Assembly: GCA_050084515.1 (NCBI GenBank)
Contig: CM114275.1
Coordinates: 27,094,001-27,158,000 of the forward strand
Direction: 5' to 3'
Length of the DNA: 64,000 bases
DNA from: Blasia pusilla
Lineage: Eukaryota; Marchantiophyta; Marchantiopsida; Blasiales
Position 1 is the first letter of the stretch. Each line of letters starts with the position of its first letter. Shown piece by piece: positions 55,243 through 64,000 of the stretch. The translations under genes and the position numbers were made by a program. The notes under the pieces are model-generated. The model had not been told where the DNA came from. It did no database searches and saw only the letters and a program-made list of their open reading frames with translations.

Positions 55243-55907
55243 GTAAGTTCACTTTTTAAAGGAATTGAGATGGTTCAGAAATACAACCCGTCGGAACCCA
55301 ACAAGTTGCAAATTCACCTTAGGAACCAAACAGGTTGCAAGTAGAATTTCTTTTGTAATTGTGTCTGTAGTGATGCAACTCGTCTGAAAGCGACGGGTTG
55401 CAAATTCACCTACATGTCTCCAATGATTGCAATCCGTCAGAACGTGACGGGTTGCAAGTAGCATTGCTTTTCCACTTGTGTCTGGAGTGATGCAACCCGT
55501 CTAAAAGAGATGGATTGCTTTCATATTAGGAACTTCTCAACTATGAACAATTCGATTGAGTTGTAAACCAACCGTCAGACTCCGACAAGTTGCGGTTCTA
55601 TCCAGCAAAATGAGCAACTTGTCAGCTTCCGACGGGTTGCTGATAGGCAAAGAATCCTCTAAGAGTTGTAAATCAACCCATCACAGTCCGAGAGGTTGTT
55701 GTTCTGTCAAGCCTATAGGCCAAGTTCCGACGGGTTGCTAATCATAGGGCACTAGTAGGACGGGTTGAAAAGCAACCTGTCGGACTTCGACAGGTTGCTC
55801 TTGTGTCTAGCCAAATGAGCAACCTGTCATATCCCGACGAGTTGCACATTGTGTCACTTTATGGAGAGTAGACTAGCGGTCTACTACCTTTTTCTTTTTT
55901 CTGACAG
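55243..55907 (+). other. Probable intron of the plus-strand gene, full of palindromes
   Basis: Donor G|GTAAGT at 55,243 and acceptor TTTTTTCTGACAG at 55,907. It holds about ten palindrome copies: 55,283, 55,375, 55,429, 55,494, about 55,565, 55,614, about 55,673, a half copy near 55,720, 55,772 and 55,819. The spacing is mostly about 50-90 bp. The last copy runs into GTTGCACATTGTGTCAC, which also precedes the corresponding exon in TE-A (47,404). Confidence 0.5.
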
Positions 55908-55931
55908 AATTTTCCACCTGCTTATTCACAA

Positions 55932-56301
55932 ATGGACCACTCATTTTTCTACTGCTTTGTAAGGCCCGAGCACAACTTCCAAGTGTACCAGATCCCAGAT
56001 CCGGTGGATCCATGATTATAGGTTTCCAAGGGCGGAGCATATATTGATACTGGATGGGTGTCACCTTGCAGAGCATACAAGATTTACTGTCGAGGAAGGC
56101 GTTGGGACTCAAATCATCTTACGTGGGACCATTATGGTGTATTTGGGGGGGGCAAGGCTCTCGAATTCCCCAACATTTACAATTCTTGTCTACAATTGGC
56201 CAGAGGAACCACTTGTATCCCAAGACATTCCTTTTGTACAAGTACCTAGGAGAGTTAGGAGTAAATTTTTAGATGACGAGGCTGAAGAAATCATAGACTA
56301 G
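55932..56301 (+). pseudogene. TE-B plus-strand gene, C-terminal part
   Basis: Matches TE-A: HSFFYCFVRPEHNFQVYQI, then directly AEHILILDGCHLAEHTRFT and EEGVGTQIILRGTIMVYLGG. It ends in the second frame EEPLVSQDIPFVQVPRRVR and DDEAEEIID-stop (56,299-56,301). The motif-I segment present in TE-A at 47,640-47,800 is deleted here. One frameshift lies near 56,150. Confidence 0.45.
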
Positions 56302-57180
56302 ATCAAATGTACATTTCCGAGCTTCCGTCAGATGTAATAAAGGACAAGAAGTTTTTGCACCATAATGGTTTTTGTAAAAATTTTCTGAATTGTTGTTTGT
56401 TCATGTCGATTGTGTTGGCCTATCTACTCGATGCTATTTATTTTGCCACCCGTCGGATTCCGACGGGTTGCAAACGAGGGAACAAGGGACTGTCAGATTA
56501 CCATCTGGTTGCAAACTGGGGCTGTGGTTTGCAACCATAAAAATGAGGGACCAATGAGGGAGTTTGGAATTTCTCGGATTTTGACAAGTTGTAGTTCCTA
56601 GATAAGGTTTGCAACCCGTCGGAAATCGACGGGTTGCAAACCAAGAACTAAGTTTGCAGCATGTGGAATTCCGAGAAGTTGCAGACTAATGATTTCCTGT
56701 AGTTGCAACTCGTCGGTTTCCGATGGGTTGTTTGTCTGCAGGTAGCGAGTTGAGTTGAAATTTTTTCTTGTGTGGGGCATGTCTGTAATGCTTTCCTCAT
56801 TGATTTGAAGGGTCTGTGAATTTGTTTCTGTGAACTCGTCGCACGTCAACAGGTTGGAAGCCAAAAATGGAACTTGGATGACTACAGATGTATGCACAAA
56901 TTCTCGTGTCTAGTGATATTCGTAGACCAGGTTGACTAAGTTACTACAGGGACTCTCTTGTAACCTTTTTTTAAACCCCATTTTTTGTCAACTATTCAGG
57001 CAACTTGTTGGATTCCGACAAGTTGGCTGCTTGAGTGATTTTCTTTTCTTATTAGTCCAACTTTTCACACATTCTGGCAGGCTTCTTCACTTTTGCCTCG
57101 CTCCCCCATTATCTTCATACCATTTTTCTCTAACACGTTATTTCTGAGACGTGTTGGATTCCTACTACCTGTCAGATTCC
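56302..57180. repeat. 3' flank of TE-B with palindromes
   Basis: Palindromes at 56,445-56,471 (close to consensus), 56,611-56,637, about 56,650 (decayed), 56,705-56,731 and about 57,001-57,027, plus half copies. The sequence around them matches the 3' module of TE-A (47,838-48,236), up to GACGTGTTGGATTCCTACTAC at about 57,152. Confidence 0.8.
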
Positions 57181-57580
57181 GACAGATTGCATGACTCAGG
57201 TTGATTCCCTTATGATCATTTCATTTTTGGGTTTTCTATTCTTCATTTGGCTCTTGAATAGGGGTTTTCCTCCTTCATGGCCCCTCCGAGGTTTTGACCT
57301 TGAAGTGGTACAATTGAACTTACTTAAGATCCTCTAAAAGAGGTCACTAGTTTTCAATTTTCCAGTAAGGATAATGATGGGAGATCCCAACCCCTAAGGC
57401 TCTAACACATGGTTGCACACGAACGGACAAGTCTCGACATACCAATGAACAACACCAATTTCGGAAAATATGGTCTTTTAGAAAACCCGGTTTTGTTCTA
57501 ATATGATTATTAGCACACTAGGACATAATGTAATGGGAGTACAACTAATGTTTTACTCTCTATGTCAACCATGTTTATGG
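57181..57580. other. Spacer, nothing recognised
   Basis: No open frame, repeat or RNA gene was recognised. The right end of TE-B should be in or near this stretch. Confidence 0.3.
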
Positions 57581-58265
57581 CTTAAAGTTTAGGGTTTCAA
57601 GGTTAAGGTTTAAGGTTTATGGCTTTGGGTGTAAGGTTTATGTATTGAGGTGGAGGGTTAAGGGTTTAGATTAGTAACATTTCTCTATACTTCTTTAACT
57701 TAATATTCACTTAGAGCTTAGGGTTTTTGGCTAAAGGTTTAGGGTTTAGGATTTAGCACCTTGGGTTTATGGCTTAGGTTCTAGGGTTTAGGGTTTTTTG
57801 GCTTAGGTTTTAGGGTTTAGGATGTTTGGCTTAGGGTTTAGGGTTTTTTGCATAGGGTTTAGTGTTTTTGGCTTAGGGTTTTTCGATTAAGGTGTAGGGT
57901 TTATGGTTTAGGGTTTAGGGTTTAGGGCTTTTGGCTTAGGGCTTAGGGCTATTGGCTTAGGGCTTAGGATGTAGGGTTTATGGCCTAGGGTTTAGGGTTT
58001 TTGGCTTAGGGTTTATGGTTTATGGCTTTGGTTTTAGGGTCTTTGGCTTAGGGTCCGAGGTTTTTGGCTTAGGATTTAGGGTTTATAGCTTAGGGTTTAG
58101 GATTGATGGCTTAGAGTTTAGGGTTTAGTGTTTACGCTCTAGGCTTCAACAAAGGGCACTGGACTTCTGGCAAGGGCTTAGTGTTTAGAGTGTAGGCCCT
58201 TAGGGCGCTAAACCCTTGTTAATCCCTTAGGGCTTATGGTTTGAAGGTTTTAGGGTTTAAGATAA
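57581..58265. repeat. Degenerate interstitial telomere-like array
   Basis: TTTAGGG and its variants run for nearly 700 bp on the plus strand, mixed with a recurring TTTTTGGCTTAGGG or TTTATGGCTTAGGG word. The second word makes it a higher-order variant repeat rather than plain telomere DNA. It is most regular at 57,770-58,120. Confidence 0.9.
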
Positions 58266-58858
58266 ATGATCTGTTTAAGGTTGTAGACTAGTACGTTTTG
58301 GGACTTACTATGATATAGAGTGTATTCTTACTTAGAGAAATTCGGTTTTCATCTAAAGTCCAATTGGATGAATTTTACTACATGGCGCAAGTTGGAGCAT
58401 GATACTAAACGAGAAATTTTAAATTGGGAATAACATGGAATCCGATTCAAACAGTGAAAGCTTCAACGCAACCATTTATTCAATAATCTCATACCATATG
58501 TAGAAATATAAAGAAACTTTATAAAATCAAGTGATGACTCTGAATAACATTATATTAAATTGTAATAAAGCCTTACTGTAATTGTGTTGTTGTTAGTCAT
58601 CTCTATCTTCTAGTACTAGATTAGTGCCAAAAGTTATTCTAGACTTTACAAATTAGCCACATCAATGGGGATACTCACTAGTCCATCCTCTATTGCATAT
58701 GTTGAATTAACGAAAGATGCTATAACCGAGTCATGTAGACACAACATTGGTTTTTCACTACTAGTCTTCTCCCATTTTTTTACATCCCACTTTTGATATC
58801 TCCAACTTGGGGCTATGTTCCCTCTTCAGAATGTATTGAATGGCCACCAATACTGAAT
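58266..58858. other. Spacer, nothing recognised
   Basis: AT-rich, with no open frame of interest. Confidence 0.3.
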
Positions 58859-60300
58859 TCAAAAATTTGTATCACCAACTCCAACTAGAACTTGTCCCAT
58901 CCATATGGTATATTTGTTTCTTTCTTGTCTTGGTCTAATTATGACAAAGTCTCCAACATTGAAATCTACCAATGCAACTTTTGTTTCCTCTATTGATAAT
59001 ATATCAACTCTAGGCCTGAATCTAGTGGGCCCACAATAGTGATCTCGATTTGGAGGAATTCCACTTTCAAAGACAATAGGAACTTGAGTGTTCTGTTTGG
59101 TTAGAGGCCAAAATTTTTCCAATATCTTAGAGAACGATAAAGCAATGTCATGGGCTATCAAACAGGTCTTATTATTGGTAGAAGAATCTTCATTTGTTGT
59201 TGTCTTGTGATTTAATCTTAAGTTTTGAACCTTGTCCTCAGGGTTTCTATGAGGAAACAATCGATCCAATTCCTCAATCGTCTTCCTCCACTACCGTGCT
59301 AGTTGTTGGAACTCCACCTTTGTGCCTCTAGAAGACTTGCTTCCCATCTTATCAAAGTACTCAATGTACTGAGATACACCTTTCTTCACATCAAAAATTG
59401 CCTTCAAGGGTGTGGGCATTAAGCACTTTGGATTCCCAGTAGGGATAAGAGGATGCCTAGTAATTTGATGACGTAAAAATACGTCATATCCATGTTCATT
59501 CGGCAACCACTCTTTATCGGAACCATACATCTTGTAATGTATGATGGGCATACCATCCAGCGATGTAGTAAATGAGAATCGACTTGGCTTCTGTAGTCCA
59601 TACCACCGATTTTTTGTCTTAGGCCCGATAAAACCTTTCAAGTACTCCTTGAAGTTGGGAATGTCCTGAACCACTTGTGGTGTTGGATTCGGTGAGGTGG
59701 AGTTAAAAAATTGTGTCGCAAGATCTTTCAAGATGTATGCATTGTGTCACCACAAAGTTCCCGAAAACTTGCTAAATATAGTATCAACATCTTCGTGAGT
59801 GTGCCCAAGGATGAGAAAAGCTGAGTGAATCTCTTCGAAAATCTCTTCGAAAATCTCCTAGTGAACCAGAAGGGCCAAGTATGCCATGACGTAAATATTT
59901 TTGTTTGTTTTTCCATTTGTAGATTCAGAATCTTAGGCAACTTCATTGGTCCCTCTTTGGTAGACTCCGTGAGCCTACAAGCTGCACGGAGTAATCCATC
60001 AAGCTTTTCCCTTCCTTTTAAGAATCGACTGTGAAGTGGAGTTAGGTCTGGCCCATCCAAGAATTCCTGTATTTCACCGCAGGAGTTTTCCAAACTCCGA
60101 AAAAACTTTGCCAATCATCCAATTGTCCAATTAGATCCTTGCTTGTAGACTCCTATGTCAAATTGAGCAATTGCATACGGTCGATGCATATGCCCATGAG
60201 TCAAGATATTTGCAATAAGAAAAAGAATGAGTAAAAGTTAATTCAACTTAATATTCAATTACCTAAAGAAGATACTGTTTCTCCAAACTGGGTACCTGCG
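58859..60300 (-). pseudogene. Transposon protein fragment with GHTHEDVD motif
   Basis: Minus-strand reading from about 60,110: EKLDGLLRAACRLTEST, LPKILNLQMEK; then AFLILGHTHEDVDTIFSKFSG at about 59,815-59,757, a stop, then NAYILKDLATQFFNSTSP, HGYDVF and KAIFDVKKGVSQYIEYFDKMG, and from 59,269 FPHRNPEDKVQNLRLN to DFVIIRPRQ. The GHTHEDVD-x-x-FS motif is known from DUF7869-type transposon proteins, in which it probably contributes catalytic acidic residues. Stops lie at about 59,753 and 59,290, and a frameshift near 59,850. The N-terminal part is missing. Three main pieces, clearly decayed. Confidence 0.6.
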
Positions 60301-60745
60301 GCAAGTAACACATGCGTCCGTAAGTTGCATTAGGCGAGAAATGTAAGAAATATAACACCCTATGAGAACTTTAGTTCCAATTAATGGATCAGGGGTAGAT
60401 GGATCTCTTTCTCCTTAGGGAAATGTTTTGAGTATAGAGTAAAAATGGGAACTTAGTCCTATAATGTGAGCGACGTCAAGATAGCCCTACAAACATGCTA
60501 ACTGTCACCTACATCCTAAACCATTTTCTAGTATAATGGAGTGTTATTTTGCAATATTTACTTGCACAAGTAACTAGAAACGGTTGAGCCAGAGCCAAAT
60601 CTTTGGTTTTTTGCCACGCTCTTGGCAAGCCTATTTTTAAGCTATCCATTTTGTTGTGGATTAGGCAAAGATAAGACTCGGGATGGCGCACGGATTCTAC
60701 TCGCCAAATGTAATATAAACTCATTCGAGATTTTTGGAGGTAATG
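60301..60745. other. Spacer, nothing recognised
   Basis: No gene or repeat was recognised; it probably contains the junction between the previous element and the LTR-like region. Confidence 0.3.
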
Positions 60746-61424
60746 AAACATACTCACGCATATACACTGGGATCCCACAACAAAAATCAAGAGTAGTAAA
60801 AATGGCTCACCCGGCCTAATACTACACTCATGAATCTACATCCGCATATTGGACCACATCCACCCTTTGCTATGAGGGAATCTGGACGCTAGCACCCTAA
60901 GTCCTACACACCCACACACGTTTATGCAAGAGAGAGACTCCTAAGGCTCAACATGAGAAAGATGGCTTGGAAAAGCCATCTTCCTCACTCTTATACCTTT
61001 GGGAAGAGCCAAAAGGCTTTTCCCCCAAAAATAGCCATACCAACAGTAACTTGCATGCACAGGTTACCGAGTGATCGTTGACTCGATCAACGAGTCACTT
61101 GACAGACTAAAACCAAAATAGGGACATCGCCATAAACAACGTTCTCGACACAACAGACTTTTCGCCAACCTCATCTAACATCTCGGGACGAAGTTACACC
61201 CAAATAGCCCGTTGACTCTCTATGTCATCGACGCGATAGAACTCTACCTACGTCGAAATAAGATGTGACAGTTGTCGTACATATACACATCGCTACACAA
61301 CCTACTTTGTTGGTCACATCTACATACCAGACAACACGGATCTTCCCCAACATATGGGTAGATCCACATATAAATAAAACATACTCACGCATATACACTA
61401 GGATCCCACAACCGCCCCCCTAGC
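60746..61424 (-). repeat. LTR-like region of a gypsy-type element
   Basis: A 36-bp block, AAACATACTCACGCATATAC..., occurs at 60,746-60,781 and 61,377-61,412 with one mismatch. Directly next to the second copy is CCGCCCCCCTAG (61,413-61,424), which on the minus strand is a purine-rich tract (CTAGGGGGGCGG) just before TTGTGGGATCC. The stretch between shares words with fragments at 10.55 and 22.9 kb. This fits a 3' LTR of about 630 bp with its polypurine tract, but the LTR ends are not certain. Confidence 0.4.
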
Positions 61425-62150
61425 TGGCAGTTGGGTCCTCCTAACTCCAAATAGCACACATATATGTCCCCGACTAGATCTCCTATCCTACACACCTCTA
61501 GCACCGTCGGTGCCATCGTCCCTACAACACCGCCGCACTTCAACAACCGGCCGTGTTGATCCCTCTGAAGAGATCTAACATTCTCGTACCCTACTCCAAA
61601 CATAGACATGGCTCCACACATGCCTCAAGAGCTCATCTGCACTCCATGCATCTCAACGCTCGTCCCCAACAACAATAATAAAGCTCCCCACCATGGGAAG
61701 AGATACCTAACCTGGCTTGTCTCTCCGTGGGACTATTTGCTACTAGAATGTCCTCCGCATGTGTGCATGTAGTGCCTCTAACAATGTGAATGAGTGGGGA
61801 ACCTTGGCTTGCCGCCCATTGGTCCCCCTCCTATGAGTCAATCTCAACCCCACCTCTCGATGGCTCGATTACTCTCGCAGCACCTCGAGTCACCACCAAA
61901 GCAGCCTCAACCTGAGCCGCACTACACATAAATCCCATCCCCCAAAATCCTCACCAGCATCATGGTAAGATATGGAGGGTGGCGCCACATTAGCTCCTCT
62001 CAGCTCCGAGCCTACTTGTAGCTGCATCATCGTCATGGCAGCAATCCTCTACTCCAACTAATCGATGTGCGTAAGAAGTGCTGCATCGAGTGCACGTCCT
62101 CCATCTCATGTGACTGGTGATGGCACTCTACCACCACAATTAGCCACTAC
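61425..62150 (-). other. Interior of the gypsy-like element, no pol seen
   Basis: A short minus-strand open frame (61,621-61,385) has no known motif. No protease, reverse transcriptase or integrase motif is visible between the gag zinc knuckles and the LTR-like region. Confidence 0.4.
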
Positions 62151-63430
62151 TCAATCTCCACAAACTCTCTCGGCCCCAAGTTCTCTGCCTACCTCTGGAT
62201 GTACCTCCCGGTGAAGATCGTAACACCTATCCCTAGTGTGATCATATCGATGACAATTATCACACTGCAATTGTGGTGGGGCTGTCCTCTGTGGCTCCTG
62301 AGCAATCGGAGGCCCCCATGGCCCTTTCCCATGTTGTGAGCAGTTCCTCTGCCTATGTGGCCCACCACACGTCCAACAAGCCAACCCTGGCCCCTACTGG
62401 CCGTATGGGCCGTTGCCTCATCGGCTCACGATATCCTCCCTGCTCTCTGGGCCCACCGGCCCACTCCTCTGGTAATGGTGCATGCTAGGATACCTATGGG
62501 TCTACTCCTACTCATCGACCTGTCGAATCCCGTGAAATCCGATGGTCACTACTTGCTCCTCACTCATGTTGAGCTCTACCCGCTCAGACAACTCGAAGAC
62601 CACCTTCAATATGGGCTTCATTGTGTGAAGCAACATCACATTCCAAACTCTCCTCCGTAGCTCCTCATCCAATACCCCGTACCAATACTGCACTAACTTT
62701 GCCTTAGTCACCCCATATGTGGCAACAATCAACCGTTACATGCGCATGAATGCCTCCCTCAGACTGTCACCCGATCTCCTCTTGTAGAATCTTCAGCTTG
62801 TCGATCCGCATGCCCTAGTAGCTCCTCCCCAATTGTCGGAAGAACTCCATTGTAGAATTGAAACTCGGCGGTCCTCTACCACGAGAGGTCTTTGCCACCT
62901 CACCACTCTCACTGTCATCCTCTCCATCTAGTCCCCGGATTGATGGTGAAGGTCTCTCCGCTCTCACTATCCCATCATACGCTTCGCGGCCACTAGTGGA
63001 CACATACCCTAGAGCCCAATACACCCTCCATGCATTGATCTCTCCAGAGTATGGAGATCAAAACTCCATGTAGTCATCCATCGGCGGACCCTCCAAATGC
63101 TAGAACAACCCCTTCCATGCCATAAAAGGGTTGAACCGAGTAGGGGTCCGTATCTCTTGGAAGTCGTACCATGTGTCGAACTCCTGGATGATCTAAATCT
63201 ATGGTGCCTACTGTACCCAAGAAATGACACATGCGCCGGTGGCCCATGTCGTCCATCTCTCTCCACGTGACACTGTCTCCGTCTGCGATCTCGTCACCAA
63301 ACCTGCTCTCTAGTGATGACGATCTAGCCACGGATGGGAGTCGGGGTGGTTCCTCACTTGAAACCCCTCGATACCTCACACCACTCCGTGTCACTCCACT
63401 TCCACTACTTGTACTACCCCATTCTTCCAA
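62151..63430 (-). pseudogene. Gypsy-type gag with zinc knuckles, broken
   Basis: Four minus-strand pieces in order. 63,430-63,074 is Ser/Arg/Glu-rich (RSSSLESRFGDEIADGD). 63,024-62,815 contains SIRGLDGEDDSESGE and MEFFRQLGRSY. 62,732-62,508 has TYGVTKAKLVQYWYGVLDEE and VVFELSERVELNM, typical retrotransposon gag helices. 62,384-62,151 has two knuckles, CWTCGGPHRQRNC and CDNCHRYDHTRDRC (C-x2-C-x4-H-x4-C). Stops separate the pieces. Gag packages the element RNA. The 5' LTR would lie beyond the right edge. Confidence 0.6.
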
Positions 63431-64000
63431 ACCTTGGAAGAACGCCGTGATGACAACCCTGTCTCACCCGCTCAAGCACTCAGACTCACCAAGAGTCTCC
63501 CACACTCCTCACTAGCTCACCTACGCTAATGGTAATCTTGTGATGACGCACCCGACCTCACGCACGCTCAACACTTGGGCTCACCATGAGCCTCCCGACT
63601 AACTGACTTAAGTCACAAACATACTCTCGGGTCATACACACGACCCTACTCGGCAACTGCCGTATATCCACCAACATGCTATACATGAAAGGAGTCTACA
63701 GTCCTCACCATCGCTACACCCATCTAACACCAACAACTACCCAGTTCCCAACACTCACAATCACACAAGATAACTGCGGGAAAAGGGACTCGGATGGATA
63801 ACCTGATCATGCCCACCAACCTACTTCACCGTCAACACTCACTCCTCCATGTGGTACGGAAACCTACGCAATACGACACCCTCCTCAAACACACATCGAA
63901 CCTCTCGTCAAGAGATGCAGACTACCCGTCGGCATCGACACGTGTGACTCCATCAGAATCCTCGTAAATCCCAGCCAGGCCCAAAAAACATCATGTCCTG
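63431..64000. other. Presumed 5' part of the gypsy-like element
   Basis: C-rich on the plus strand, with no open frame of interest. Expected to hold the untranslated leader of the gag element, whose 5' LTR is not visible inside the window. Confidence 0.3.

Larger units (their letters stand above)
49359..57180. mobile_element. TE-B: second copy of the two-gene transposon
   Basis: Same orientation and order as TE-A: minus-strand transposase (52.8 down to 49.36 kb), palindrome array (52,658-53,149), then the plus-strand gene (53.2-56.3 kb). It ends on the left in a CT-rich run at 49,457-49,507 and lacks the SWIM segment. In the plus-strand gene it keeps the middle and motif-IV part that TE-A lacks, and lacks the coiled-coil part that TE-A has. 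The termini are unknown. Confidence 0.65.

Overview
The window looks like repeat-dominated nuclear DNA of a land plant with a large genome. Evidence: plant-type telomere-like TTTAGGG arrays, GT-AG introns, a plant RING-HC gene, Ty1/copia, gypsy-like, LINE, Helitron and DNA-transposon remains, and AT-rich spacers. The transposon families resemble those I associate with seedless plants (bryophyte, lycophyte or fern), but I cannot fix the species. Only one gene looks intact: a two-exon RING-HC protein gene at 30,939-33,083 (671 codons). Nearly everything else is a decayed mobile element.

Layout: 0.04-4.2 kb, a broken DNA-transposon-like gene with zinc-finger and AT-hook pieces. 4.40-4.78 kb, a copia-type LTR. 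5.4-8.55 kb, a broken Helitron PIF1-type helicase with a Helitron-like 3' end. 8.6-15.5 kb, AT-rich spacer with one CpG-rich block. 15,511-20,786, a complete but dead Ty1/copia element (minus strand) with about 311-bp LTRs and ATTAT target duplications. 21.8-22.8 kb, an old tandem repeat. 23-27 kb, spacer with Helitron-like ends and an inverted repeat. 27-33.1 kb, the RING gene and its probable upstream region. 34.7 kb, a perfect 83-bp tandem duplication. 35.7-39.7 kb, a LINE. 57.6-58.3 kb, degenerate telomere-like DNA. 58.9-60.1 kb, a piece of a transposon gene with a GHTHEDVD motif. 60.7-63.4 kb, a gypsy-like gag region with no visible pol.

The most unusual part is 39.8-57.2 kb. Two copies (called TE-A and TE-B here) of the same roughly 8-9 kb DNA transposon lie head to tail. 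Each has a minus-strand transposase gene and a divergent plus-strand gene whose pieces resemble a DNA amino-methyltransferase. Between the two genes lies an array of 27-bp palindromes, consensus GCAACCCGTCGGA-N-TCCGACGGGTTGC. In TE-A these recur every 60-67 bp. About 45-50 copies, counted by eye, occur in the divergent promoters, in introns and downstream of the genes, and I saw none elsewhere in the window. Both copies are frameshifted and appear to have lost different parts of the plus-strand gene. A palindrome-studded, methyltransferase-bearing transposon is the main candidate for something undescribed.

All statements come from reading the sequence by eye; no similarity search or folding program was run.
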